From assembly GCA_051453625.1 (NCBI GenBank), contig JBOZIK010000001.1:94768670-94832669 (forward strand): a stretch of DNA of 64,000 bases, given 5' to 3'. Both the position numbers and the translations under genes were made by a program. Below the pieces are notes generated by a model. The model did not search any database and had not been told where the DNA came from. It saw only the letters and a program-made list of their open reading frames with translations. Shown here piece by piece: positions 36,551 to 49,260 of the stretch (positions within the stretch are counted from its first letter, which is position 1; each line of letters opens with the position of its first letter). This DNA comes from Welwitschia mirabilis (lineage: Eukaryota; Gnetophyta; Gnetopsida; Welwitschiales).

Positions 36551-38243
36551 GTTTATTTAGGATAATGTTGTGAAAAATCATCATCTACCTAGCTTCTTCT
36601 GATGGAAAAAATAATTCTAAGCAAGTCAATAAAAAAAAAAGATTAAAAAATGTCAAAAATAACTTAAATAGGATGGAAGAGGCATCAGAGACTTATAGTT
36701 AGAAGTAAGAGATTAGAGAGAAGGATCATCATCCACCTATCTTATCTAGATGATAAGAGTTGATAACCTCACTAGAGTTAGCAAAGACAAAGATATAAGA
36801 CTAAAAAATGTAATACTTTAGATATCAAGTGTTTCCTAAAGTGCTTTTAGATCTCAAAGCTTATAACAAAGATGACTCAAAAAGGGGTGAAAAGAATTAA
36901 CTCATTATTTAAGGGCCAAGAAAATTAAATTAAAGGCATCTAAGAACTAAAAATTAACCCACCATAAAAGATAAGTAAATTGTGATAGAAACCATCTTAG
37001 CACAATGCTCAAAAAAATTGGTCAATGATGTAAGGCATGAAGGAAAATGTGCATATAGTATTCATCATGATTTTTAGCATAAAAACTAGATAGAAGTAAT
37101 TAGATAAATAATGCATGTTTTTTTAAGCTCTTACACTTTATAACTAAGACCCTCATTGTAGTAGAGTTCTAATGTTATTTTTTCCATAGAAATAAATCAA
37201 GATACAAACTAAATAGTTATGACACAAAATTCTTTAACTTGCAAGGATTCAAAACAATGTAAAAATCAAGAGTGAGATGAGAGTAAGCTTTGATGGAAAA
37301 TTAGGCAAACAAGCCAATTTCAAAGATCTAACATGAGTTACTAAAAAGGAAAACCTTCACTTTAATAATATGTTATAAATTCTTGAAATAAACCTCATAT
37401 TGTTAAGTTGTTATGGCTTGAATGATGATGATATAATCTCATTAACTACATAATATTATTGAATTTCATAGTTACTTTGGTCCTTCATAGCCTAATGTAG
37501 GAATGAAAAGTAAGAATAAAAATGCTTAAGATCCATCAAATAGGATGAGCACAACCAAGAATTAAAATTAAGAAGATCACTTAGTAAACAAATGTTCTTA
37601 ACACTGTAGTCTCATTCAAGTATTAAAAATGTAATGTTAATTGCAACTTAAATAAAAAAATCAAAGTTTATAAAGACTTATTAAAGTTACCCTTGAAGAT
37701 AGCTAGCTCCTAAAGAATAAGCTTAGAAAAACATGTAAACAATTAATAGTTTAAAAGTTTCAACTATTTTTATTAGCCAAAGATTCTTACAAATGAGGGT
37801 GATTGGATCTTTTTATAGGTTAAAATAGGATAGGATTCCTCGATTAGGGTTTTACAATTTAAGGTTTTTAATTGAAAAATTAATTCTTTTAAGGTAACAC
37901 ATTTTATTAAAATTTGGTGATGTAACTGCTTAAACCCATAAGAGAAAATTTATCACTTCCTAGAGACAACTCCAGAATGTAGCCTTTTAGGTATTTTAAT
38001 TTAAAGGACTAGCAGCACTAATGACCTAGATGGCAATGCAGGCATTTTTAGTTAAATTATCTTCAACTTTTAATATGTTATTTAGAAAGTAGCAACTTAA
38101 AATTATCACAAGAAAATGCATAAGTTTAAAAATTATGTTGTAAATGGTAGAAGGCATAATTTTATGATAAAAAGTAAATTTAATATTTTTACTAACTTAA
38201 ATTAGTTAAACATTCTTGGTTTAAATGTTAATTTTTATAGGTT
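36550..38243 (-). repeat. 3' LTR of element G (F family), left end approximate
   Basis: Read on the minus strand from 38243, it follows the LTR of F: an ATTAACATT block near the start, ATTTACT.TTTATCATAAAAT, and GCCATCTAGGTCATTAGTGC at about 38020 against GTCTAGGTCTACTAGCAC in F. The far end is set by TGTTTATTTAGGATAATG at 36548, like the complement of F's LTR end. Divergence is large, so G is older than F. Confidence 0.6.
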
Positions 38244-38831
38244 ATCAAACCACCTAACTAGACTTTTACTAGATTTCTAAGAAAAAGCATGAAAAAGAGA
38301 ATGATTTAACATGAAAATATTCTAAAGAAAAATATTCAGGTATGTGAAAGATACATTTTTTGAAACATTTTTAATCAATTTTTATAAACTAAGCATTAAA
38401 ATCAAAAAACCTCCTTGAAAAACAAATGTCATACCCATAGCCAAAATTGAACTTTGTTCTTAAAGTTTAAAAGATTGAAAAATTCATTACAAATTTTGAG
38501 AACATGTCAAGGATATTAAAAAAAAATATTTTTATTACATTTATTTTTATTACATTACAACTAGATAAACAATATAATGCAAAAATTAAACTAGCATGCA
38601 TTCAAAAAAAATTCAAAGTATAACTTCAACCAAATGACTATCTATGAGAGAATATTCTTTATAATGTTGTGTCAATTTAATGTTGTCTTTGGAAGATGTC
38701 TTTTTTTTTATTTTATGATCTTCTCCATTTTTCCTTAGAATTTACTAATCCAAGTCTTGTGTTCTCTTAGCATCTATTTAGGAAATATCTTACTAGATGA
38801 GAAAGAAGAAGAATGTAAGGATGAAGGAAAA

Positions 38832-38853
38832 GAGGAGGAGGAGGAGGAGGAGG
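38832..38853. repeat. (GAG)7 microsatellite
   Basis: A pure GAG trinucleotide run of 22 bases inside element G. Confidence 0.95.
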
Positions 38854-39302
38854 ATGTGAAGTGTCTCTAATAAGATCTTTGCATTAAAAACAAGTTATTG
38901 GAGATATATATAAGAAGTGACATATCAAGTAAGAGTGCAAATAGGATATGTATCATGCTCCAATTTTTCTTCTTGCTTAGGTCACCACTATTTTTCATGC
39001 TACTCATGTTATGCCTTGGGATCTAATCTATATTCCTTTACCTTTAGACTTGAATTATTTTTTGAGAAGTAATGGTTTTAATGTAAGCTCTCTCCCAACC
39101 TTCACAATGTAATGTTTGACACAAGCTATTATGGATAATGTTAAAAATGAAGTAGGGCAATGGAACATTATTCTCATTTCCTACATGATTAATGATGATC
39201 TTAAATAAAAATTTGATAATATAACAAGGTTACTTTTCTTGAATAAGTCTAATGAGATCTAGGTGGTTGCTATAGGCNNNNNNNNNNNNNNNNNNNNNNN
39301 NN

Positions 39303-39485
39303 AAGAAGGTTAGTTTTATTTATAAATTTACAAGGTAAAAATCCTTCTTTATTAGATGTATATTCTACATATAAGGCATGACAATAACATTCAAGAGTTT
39401 TAAATAAAGTTAATGGTAAATTCTCTAAATGTTTCACTCCTAAAAAATATTTAAAATCAATTAAAAAAACTAAAAAAGAAAGCAT
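39303..39485 (-). other. Unidentified ORF in element G
   Basis: 61 readable codons next to a 25-base N run, with FLGVKHLENLPLTLF and VEYTSNKEGFLPCKF as the most protein-like blocks. F has no counterpart. The sequence does not match any gag or pol block I can place. It has ordinary codon-like composition for about 60 residues and then stops. It may be part of the internal coding region that F has lost, or a separate insertion. Confidence 0.3.
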
Positions 39486-41340
39486 GGTATATATGAAAAT
39501 GGATTATAGAAGGGCCTTTATCATCAAACAAAGCATTTTTATAGAATTAAAGTATTGTTTAGGGTAGTAGAATGCATTGGATTCTTTTAGCAAGTAGTTC
39601 AATCCTCTAGTTTTGATCCTTACTAAGTATAATGAAGCATACATGTAGAAAAATGAGCTAAAAATACCTTCTTTAATGAAGGATCCTTTTCTCCCATTAA
39701 TTTTTCCTAAAAATCAGTAATAGAACAAAGAAGAAATAGAAGAATGATATAAAGGAAGAGAGAGAAAGTAAAAGAACTCAATGTTTGAGTTGAAAAATGA
39801 ACTATAAATGAAATTCATGAGAAATACCATGATAGATGGAGTAAGAAGACAAATTCAAAAGGCCTACCCTATGATGCAATGAGTTGAAAACACAAACCAA
39901 AATTGCAATTGAAAGTTGAATATAATTCAAGGCAAAAATGGGGTGGCAATAGTGGAACTAGGTAATGGCATTAATTATTTGCAAAGGAAGAAATTTTAGT
40001 TTAACTAAGGACTAGAAGGTGACATAATAGGAGAGTTGATCTTGTGAGAATAATGAAATTGAGATAAGGGTTATAAGTTTTTTATAGAAATGAAGAATTG
40101 CCTAATTTCATTAGAAGCTTAAATTTATTGATCATGATTAAGGCATGGATCCTCATTTTACAACAAACGTAATTATTTTTTTAAATGTAGTTTCTCATTA
40201 AATGGGATGGTAAAAGTGGTAATGAAAATGGGTGAAACAAATGTAAAATGCAATGGGAAATAAAATTTAACTATAAATCTTATGAATGCAAAAGATAAAA
40301 TACCTAGGTTAATGGCTATTTTATTAAATCTTTTATTAATTTCATTTTTATTTTAATGGATTAAAAGGTCATGCAAGTAAGATATTCAATAAGTAATTTA
40401 GAAGAATTCAAAAATTAGTAAGAAAATTTTAAAGTACAAATGTTAAGAAAAGAAAATAGATAATCTCAAATTCTCATCTTTTATCTTCAAAATTTATCTT
40501 TTTAACAATCACACGTATTATTATTTCAAGCATTTAGATCATATTAAGCAACTAGTATCATGAAATGTTCTTCTAAGAGAATTAATCATGTTATTTTTTA
40601 AAGAAATTAGTGCTATAAATTATCAAGTATCTATAGCCTAATGCAGTTAATAATGTTATAAGTAGATTATTAGAGATATATTATTAGTGAGTGTTCATAG
40701 CCCTGATGTAGTTCACTAAACCCAATAAATTAATCAATAATAAAATGTACTTTTGAAAAAGAAATTATATATTTTCTTTCAATTCTACTTCTCATATTTA
40801 TCAATTTTTATGCGCATAAGTGGGATGAGTGGCTTATTAACCTAATTAAAAAATATTTATTCCTATAAAATGTTTGAAAATAAAAATATAGTATGAAAAT
40901 AGAGTCCACCTTTTTTCATTCATATTTTTCAAAATTGAAGACTTTAAGTAAAATTAAACTTAATAAGATAACTTAAAAATAAGCATAACCTTTTATTGAA
41001 TAATACAAGTGCACTTAAGTTCTATCTAACTTTTTGGTGACAAGATGATCACTTATTAGTGGTTTATTTGTTAAGGACCATAAACCAGGTTCATTACATC
41101 TTATGAGCTCATGGATGCATGGAAGGAATAGATGATGTGTGGTTAATGAAATGATTTAGAAATGGAGTGGACGTGAGGAAATGATGTTTAGGATTTTTGT
41201 AAATAAAACATCCTTAAGTATTAATTGGTTTATTGTGATTTAAAAGGTGCTATCACAAGGAGGTTTTTGAATCTCATTCAAAAAGGTAGGTTTAAAATAT
41301 TTCTATTATGAGGCTTAAAACGTTAATTATTTAAATAGAA

Positions 41341-41345
41341 CATAG
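41341..41345. repeat. Target-site duplication CATAG (left) of element F
   Basis: Identical to 61878-61882, on the outer side of both F LTRs. Confidence 0.85.
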
Positions 41346-43485
41346 TGTTTACATTAAAAATTAACATTCTAAGCAAGTATATTTGATCATATTACATAGA
41401 GAAATACATTAAACTCATTAATTTATCATAAAGTGGAGTATTTTACCTTTCTATCATATTTCGTGTAAATATAAACACTCTTCTAATTTAATAGGTTCAT
41501 TGCCATAATTTGCAGAGAATTTCATAAAGTGAAGAAGTCCTAACAAATAATGCTAATGTGACTATTCAGATCCACTAATTCAAATGGTATTTTAAGGTAA
41601 AATTAGTTAAATATCATGTTCCTACATTCTTTTGGGAAGTTCATAAAATTGTACTTACAGGCTAAGTTAGGTGTTGATCTAGAAAAAACCATCAAACTCA
41701 ATGATACATGGTAGAAGTAGAAAATGACATGTTGTAGTGACAAGTGATAATAATGAGGATAATGATGTAAAGAACATATGACATGAAATCCACTAGTAGC
41801 TACATCATTAGTCAAAGGACATATCATCACTTTTCTTGCATTAGAATACAAAGAATCCTCGTTTAATACTACATGTCATAATTTGTATCTTTCTTCTTAA
41901 GTAACAGCCTAAATGTTATCCCCCTTATATAACCCTCTATCAACAACATCTTGAAAACGTTTTCCAAGCCTTCCCTCATTTATAAAAGGGCCTTGAACAT
42001 TTGTTTCAATGAATCTTTTTTTTTGGTTAGCAAAACATCATGGGAATACTTAAAGTATTAATATATCATGGCATTCTAAACACCTCCTTGAAGAGAAAGG
42101 TTGTTCTAAGGATGCTTGAGGAGTCCATTTAACTTTACATCTCTTTATTTACTTAATGTACCTTTTAACTTTTAATACAAGATTATCTATTCATTTTTCA
42201 TTGTTAATGCACATTACTCTAGTATTAGAAATATTTACATGTGACTAATTGTTATTTTTTAAAATAGTTGTTCATTCTTTTATTATTAATTTATAGTAAT
42301 TTGGTATTAGTAATCCTTTGATGAGACTACTTCATTATCAAGTTCTTTCATTACTAAGTGAGTTTTTTTAATGTTACCTCTGTGATTTGTAGTCACTATC
42401 ATTTGATGGATCTTGTGCATAATTATTCATGCTTTCCCTGCTTGTGAAGTGCTATGAAGGATTAGAGAGACTAAATAACTTAAAAAAGCTCATGTGGTGG
42501 ATGAGGTTATACTACCATGCTTGAGGATTAATGACTTGATAATCTTNNNNNNNNNNNNNNNNNNNNNNNNNNNNNNNNNNNNNNNNNNNNNNNNNNNNNN
42601 NNNNNNNNNNNNNNNNNNNNNNNNNNNNNNNNNNNNNNNNNNNNNNNNNNNNNNNNNNNNNNNNNNNNNNNNNNNNNNNNNNNNNNNNNNNNNNNNNNNN
42701 NNNNNNNNNNNNNNNNNNNNNNNNNNNNNNNNNNNNNNNNNNNNNNNNNNNNNNNNNNNNNNNNNNNNNNNNNNNNNNNNNNNNNNNNNNNNNNNNNNNN
42801 NNNNNNNNNNNNNNNNNNNNNNNNNNNNNNNNNNNNNNNNNNNNNNNNNNNNNNNNNNNNNNNNNNNNNNNNNNNNNNNNNNNNNNNNNNNNNNNNNNNN
42901 NNNNNNNNNNNNNNNNNNNNNNNNNNNNNNNNNNNNNNNNNNNNNNNNNNNNNNNNNNNNNNNNNNNNNNNNNNNNNNNNNNNNNNNNNNNNNNNNNNNN
43001 NNNNNNNNNNNNNNNNNNNNNNNNNNNNNNNNNNNNNNNNNNNNNNNNNNNNNNNNNNNNNNNNNNNNNNNNNNNNNNNNNNNNNNNNNNNNNNNNNNNN
43101 NNNNNNNNNNNNNNNNNNNNNNNNNNNNNNNNNNNNNNNNNNNNNNNNNNNNNNNNNNNNNNNNNNNNNNNNNNNNNNNNNNNNNNNNNNNNNNNNNNNN
43201 NNNNNNNNNNNNNNNNNNNNNNNNNNNNNNNNNNNNNNNNNNNNNNNNNNNNNNNNNNNNNNNNNNNNNNNNNNNNNNNNNNNNNNNNNNNNNNNNNNNN
43301 NNNNNNNNNNNNNNNNNNNNNNNNNNNNNNNNNNNNNNNNNNNNNNNNNNNNNNNNNNNNNNNNNNNNNNNNNNNNNNNNNNNNNNNNNNNNNNNNNNNN
43401 NNNNNNNNNNNNNNNNNNNNNNNNNNNNNNNNNNNNNNNNNNNNNNNNNNNNNNNNNNNTTTAGTTCACAGTACTAACATAAACA
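41346..43485 (+). repeat. 5' LTR of element F
   Basis: Starts TGTTTACATT, ends ACTAACATAAACA. It contains 913 N (42547-43459). It aligns with 60367-61877 up to CTTGATAATC on the left of the gap and from TAGTTCACAGTAC on the right. Confidence 0.85.
42547..43459. other. Sequence gap (913 N) in F's 5' LTR
   Basis: The matching stretch of the 3' LTR (61609-61846) is only about 240 bases. The long ORF that could be drawn through the Ns is an artefact. Confidence 0.98.
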
Positions 43486-43490
43486 AATTT

Positions 43491-43508
43491 TGATGCCATT
43501 ACTGAGGA
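43491..43508 (+). promoter_or_regulatory. Primer-binding site, tRNA-Asp type, element F
   Basis: TGATGCCATTACTGAGGA, 12 of 18 bases equal to the complement of plant tRNA-Asp; all six differences are transitions. Confidence 0.8.
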
Positions 43509-44500
43509 TATTGGCATGATAGTTTTTTAAGAGTGCATGATTTTATTCTTGTAATTTCTAGTTAGTTTTATTTTTTAGTATTACATACTAGTCCTTTCTC
43601 CAATGATACCCAAATAGATCCTTTTTTTTTTTTTTTTCTGCTTTGATGTATTTATTTCTTTCTTTCTAGTGGTGAGTACTAGTTCTCTTCTAGTGAAACC
43701 TGAGCTAGTTTAAGTTTTTATCTAGTTTTTTCACTCTAATCTAAGATATACTTATTTATTTAATAATTTGAATTATAGGTGTAAAAATTTTTCATAGGTT
43801 TCAATTAGGATTGTGATTTTAAAATGAAAAAACTAGATTCAAACATTAACATTGTTGTGTGTTTTGTATTTTGTTTGTTTTCTATAATTTTATTTCTATA
43901 ATTTTTAGTTCTATTATATTTTTATTTCTACTATTAAAATTAAAAAATATTTAGGGTTTATTTTCATACATTGTATTTTTCAAGTTGTAGTTGATTTTGT
44001 TTTTATTAAGATTTTCTGAGACCCTACAATGTGAATCATTTTGCACAGAGTCAAATGTAACCTTTATACTTTCTAAAACTATTCTCTTTAAAATAACTAA
44101 TACCACAACCTTATTAGACTAGTGTCATTTACCTTCTTGCTTAAAAACTCTTCAAAGTTTTATCATAACCTCTCTTAAATCCTCTAAGACTTTTTTGATA
44201 TCAAGCCTCTTTTGAAATCTTAAAAAGTTAAGAAAACATATCTTATAGTGAATTATATTGATCATTTTTCAAAACTAAACATGCATTGGATACATATTCA
44301 ATTTGAAATACCTTATAAACTATAGCCTAGCTATGAAAATTGTGAAAATTCGTATAACATTCCTTATTGTTCTCAATGTAAATAAACTATAAATGGTGAT
44401 ACTTACTATAAGAAAATTTTAGGGAACTATCTTCAATATAATCCATGTCATTTAAAACCTTAAAATACATTTAATGCTAGGAAAACCTTAGAATAATATC
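43509..44500. other. 5' untranslated region of element F
   Basis: T-rich, with an 18-base pyrimidine run at 43620. No gene seen. Confidence 0.5.
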
Positions 44501-45060
44501 TTGAAAGCCTAAAACTTCCTCCATAGGTAGATCATTCTGTTTATAATTCTAAGTTTGAGAATCCCTATTTTAAATAAGGAAAGTTTTATTTCAGGTGTTT
44601 CACCATCCCTTATAACTCTTATCCTTTGTTTTTCTATCAATATTATTCATTATTTGATTAATACCATCCATCTTCCTACACTTAAAAAATCTCATTACCT
44701 TTCATAGAATATACTTTAGAGAGATTCTTAGAGGATACTATGTAAATCTATTTCAACATTTCTCAATAAGCTTTACATTCTTTAAAATAAAATGTTGAAG
44801 AAATAATGGGATCTCAAAAGTGAACTATGGTAAATCTTGAGAAAATTATTTAATAGGAACCCAAACCCATGACAAAATTACTAGTATTCTTAACCAATAA
44901 CAAGAGAATGATCTTCCTATATTCCATGAAAATATGAGTCTTAAAAATCTATAAAGAAATAAGGATATTAAAATTAGTAATTCCTAAGCCATAACCTTTA
45001 GGAGTGATGAAAAAACCCATGACAAAATCCATAAGGACCTTTACCTTAAAAGTGCTATAG
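44500..45060 (+). pseudogene. gag-like remnant, element F
   Basis: Plus-strand reading at 44934-45020 gives MSLKNL, then about nine residues with one stop, ISNS, a stop, and AITFRSDEK. Athila/Tat-like Gag proteins have an (A)S(I/L)KNLE block followed within some 40 residues by AI(T)LRSGK. The order and the exact AIT-RS block fit. Upstream to about 44500 the frame is broken but proline- and phenylalanine-rich. No zinc knuckle was found. With the tRNA-Asp primer site, it places F in the same branch as A, B and C. Confidence 0.5.
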
Positions 45061-47474
45061 AGAGTGAGCAATTATGTGCAAGTAGCTATACTCTAGAGTG
45101 GTATTAAATACATCAGATGATGAGAAAGCATCAAAAGCTCAGAAACCATTTAAGAAAAGTAAAAACTTTGAGAGTTATAAAACTAAGGATGAATTAATAA
45201 CTAAGATTAATAAGAAAGATAATAATAAAAAAATCGTTCTTTAACCATTATCACTTATGCAACCACATGAGGAAGAATTCCCTAACAATCTTAATGAGGC
45301 AAAGAACATTACCAAAAATCCATTCATAATCCATCCTATGAAGAACCTATTTTTCAATAATATCTTAAATCAATATGTCACTTTTATCTTTATGTTCTAA
45401 GTAAGATCCATGCTTAATGATGAAAATAAATCCTCTTTAGATTTGGAATCATTTTCTGCTAATCTTATTAATGAACATTTACTTCTTCAATAATCTCTAA
45501 ATCATTTCTATCTTCTTCTCAAAATGATGACTTGCAAAATCATTAAATAAATATAAATAAGCTAAAATATGGAATATTTATGATTTTAAACATATAAATC
45601 TTTCTTCTTGTACTAATGTTCTTTCTAATTTCATGGACTCTTTCATAAAGGTCTACATTAATTTTATTCTAGTTCAAAATGCTTTACAAAGTTTTAAATC
45701 ATTAAATCTTTGCATGCATTACACTTTTAAGCCTTCATACATGCATCACCTTGGAAAATCTCTTTCAAATTTTAGTTTTATTTTATTCTTTTAGATTAGG
45801 TTTTTCTTTAAGGGTAGATTTTCCTTTTAGGATAGATTTAGGTTTAAAAAATAAAATTGCTAAGAACATTTGTGCTTAATGGCCTTTCTCATTTAAAACC
45901 ACTAAAGCATTAACACCTATACAATCATCACCTTAAACATTTTGATTTAGGAAATTACAAATATCATTCATGACATAGAATAAATTACCATCATCTTAAA
46001 CATCATCACTAAGCCCTTCCACTTTGGCACTATACAATAAAGTTTATTAACCACACTCCTCTTCCATTTATCCTTGAGTTTTTAAAATTAAATGATCCTA
46101 GTCAATGGCTCAAAATAAATAAATCATTAATAAGTGATTAGCTTATTATTATAAACTAGATAGAACTTAATTTTACTTATAATATTCAAGAAAAGGCTTT
46201 ACTGATTTTCTAAGTTATCTTATTATGATTAGTATCACTTGAGGTCTTTTAATTAGGAAATGTGGTTGAAAATGATGAATCTAGTTTTATACTATGTTAA
46301 TGATTTTCAAGACATTTTTTTGGAAATAATATTTATCTTAATTAGGCTAATGATCCATTCATGTGTATTAAAATTTATTAAATATGAAAAGGATTTATTA
46401 AAATAAAATGAAATGTATTCTCTTTAAAAATCACATTATCTATTGATTAGTCAAAAAGTGGATTTAGTTAACTACATTAGAGCTATAAATGCTTAATGGA
46501 AATGCAGCTTTATTGATCTATTTTATGATATATTCAACTACATTAAGGCTATAAATGCACACTGGCAACGTAATGCTAACTTCTTCATAAAGAAAAAATG
46601 CTTAATCTTGTTAGAAGAATATCTCATAATACTAGATCCCAATTTAATTAAAATTCTTGAAGCAAGAAACATATATGATTATAGAAAAGGCAAAAAAAAA
46701 CAAAAAGAAAAAGGCGGGATTTGAATATTCTTTTGTATTTACTTACTTTGAGTACTTCAAGATTTTCTTAACTAATTTTTTGAATTTTATAGGTTTATTT
46801 AGAGGATATCTTATTTGTTTAACATTGTAATCTATTTAAATAAATATAAAATTCACAAAAATTTCAATAAAGTGTCCATTAATTTAGGTCTTATGTCTTT
46901 TACATCCATAGGTATTTGGATTAGTTTGCATTTTCATTCCCCTAAATTACAAATAAAATCTCTCATCATAATAATCTTTCATCATATAGTTAAAATTTTC
47001 ATCCCATTTCTACTCTGGTCATTCACCATTTAATTTAGTGTGTAACATCAACAATTATCATTTTGACTGATAAACCATTTCATAAACATTCATTTATAAA
47101 ATTTCAAAATAGTTGATGCCATTTCTACTATCACATGATACTACCATCCATTTTTAGTTTTTACCTCTAAACTCTTTTACAATAATATCCATCTTATTTA
47201 CAGCTTATTAGATTTTGGTTTTTTGATTTTTTAGAAACTAACTATAATACATTTTAAATCATAACATTTCATTTTCACCTTAAATCTCATTTTCCTTGCC
47301 TTTACAATAATCTTAATTTGTAAAACTAGTGATTGATCATTATTTCTTAGAGTATTGCATTTTTTTTTTTTTTTTGTGTATTGCATTATAGTGTTTTCAA
47401 GTGTGTACTAGTTTAAAAATTTTTCATTGTAGTTTTTCTTAGGTAATTATGTTAAATTAATTATTTATCCTTTG
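45061..47474. other. Element F internal region downstream of gag, no pol
   Basis: No RT, RNase H or integrase motif on either strand. The part 46080-46640 aligns with element G (40560-41100, inverted). The 72-codon ORF at 46815-47033 has no recognised motif. A short poly-T lies near 47360. Confidence 0.55.
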
Positions 47475-47479
47475 TATGA
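47475..47479. repeat. Target-site duplication TATGA (left) of element B
   Basis: Identical to 60069-60073. Confidence 0.9.
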
Positions 47480-48679
47480 TGTTACAGACTGTATTTGTGT
47501 AAATGTCATATTCTTAAGAAAATCTTCAAAATCACAAAGATATATATTATAAAATATAATATACTAATATAGATGGAAGTGGACCCAAATGCCATAATTT
47601 ATCAAAGGCACAGGTGAGAAGAAAGAGGATTAATTTTAATGAAATATTTTTTTATTTTATTTAAGTATAATAAAAATAAATAATAATGTAAGAAGAATGC
47701 AAAGAAAACACACTATATAAATGAAATGCAAAGCTATTCTAAATGCAGTATCTACTAAATTATCAAATTAACTTGTCATAGAGATAAGTCTTATATAAAC
47801 TAGATTAATCAAGGAAAATGATTACTAAATCCTAATCAACATAAGCTATTAATCACATCGAACAAACTATAAAAACATACAATGTTAATATATGAAATGG
47901 AAACTATAATGCAACTACTCTAATGGTTTCAATCTTAATAAAGGTTACCTTCATGATCTATATCATAAATAAAGCTATCACAAAATCATAAGCAATATAA
48001 ACTATAAGGAGATGTACATAACAAAGGGTATAAAAAAGAAAATAGATTTTTTATTATATTTAAACCAACATCTATGTTACAAAGTAGAAACATCTCAGTG
48101 GAGGATACATATCCCAACACCAAGGAAGATATCTTTTTGCAATAAAAATAGATGAATCTCCTATACTTCAATCTCCTATCATGAAAATTTTTAATGAAAA
48201 ATAAAATGAAATTGAAGTTAAGGATAAAGGAGGTATTTATTATAAATAACACTGTAAAAATAATAAATACTAAGAGATGTTATCTTGCNNNNNNNNNNNN
48301 NNNNNNNNNNNGTTTGAATGTAACAGGAGATGATGCCTCATTATATAAGATTCACATCAGCTACCAGTTTGATCTAGTAAGTATCTTAATCATCATAACT
48401 TCTTTTATCATCCATACTATCATCCAGATGATATGGTAAATGATAGGCTTCATAAGAATTTTTCTTATATCAGATTAGCATCTTTAATTATAAGATTTCT
48501 ACTTCAGATAGGAAGTATTGCAATTATCTTAAATGCCAACAAATGTAATAAAGATTACACGTTTTTGTAACATTTATCTTAGCTCTTAATTATCATTAAA
48601 ACTAATCATACATCTATCTAATACCCTACAAAACTACTTAAAATACCCTATTAAATACATATAATTTAGTAGTGTAATA
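47480..48679 (-). repeat. 3' LTR of element B
   Basis: 1200 bp including 23 N (48289-48311). Starts TGTTACAG, ends AGTGTAATA (the family end ACA has changed). It pairs with 58828-60068 and is also like 62152-63431. Confidence 0.9.
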
Positions 48680-49260
48680 TAGCCTTGCACTTAGCCTAAT
48701 TAATTCAAGAACCAGACAAATAACCATGATTTCAAACCAAATTGACTTAAAGATAAATCAACTAGGTTACTATAAAATAAACTTAAAATTATCATCATGT
48801 AGGATAGAAATGTTAAAAATAGATAACTGGACATTTCACCTATGTAGAATATGTGGTCATACTATCATCTTGTTCATTGTCTAAATGATGTAGGAAATGG
48901 TAAACTAAAAAAATATTCTTAAAAAATAGAAGCTATGAAATTTTTTTTAGAAAGTTAAATATTAAAGTATAACAAACTTAACAGCCCTCCACTTAAATGT
49001 ATATCATATCATAAAAATAATTATGTATAACATAAAATATTATCATCATGAAATATCTTAATAATATGTAAATGATGTGTACAATATCTCAAAAATAAAA
49101 GTGGACATAATAATGATACTCATAAGATGATGTATATATAAAATCATGAGGTTTTAATATAATCCATGAAGGAAAGATAAGTAATACAATATAATAAAAT
49201 CACTTTTATTGTCATGCAAAAATAAACCCCCGGTGTGCTACAGACTCGGGTGCAGGTGGA
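48680..49260 (-). other. 3' untranslated region of element B
   Basis: It aligns with 63432-63912 of element E. The polypurine tract beside the LTR (48680-48694) is worn compared with E. At its upstream end lies an unusually GC-rich stretch, 49227-49260. Confidence 0.65.

Larger units (their letters stand above)
38244..41340 (-). mobile_element. Element G internal region (F family, older copy), interrupted by F
   Basis: Minus-strand alignment with F's internal 3' part: 38280-38480 with 60110-60260, and 40560-41100 with 46090-46640. Shared blocks include AATAAGTGAT, AGATAGAACTTAA and CTACAT.AGGGCTATGAA. F is inserted at 41341. The upstream part of G probably resumes at 61883. Compared with F, G holds about 1.2 kb more between these blocks. 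Confidence 0.65.

Noticed and set aside
41603-41851. 82-codon minus-strand ORF
   Set aside because: Lies wholly in F's 5' LTR and is not open in the 3' LTR.
42494-43477. 327-codon ORF
   Set aside because: It runs through 913 N; only about 20 residues are real sequence and they lie in F's 5' LTR.
46815-47033. 72-codon hydrophobic ORF in element F
   Set aside because: No counterpart in G and no motif; the hydrophobic look comes from T-rich codons.
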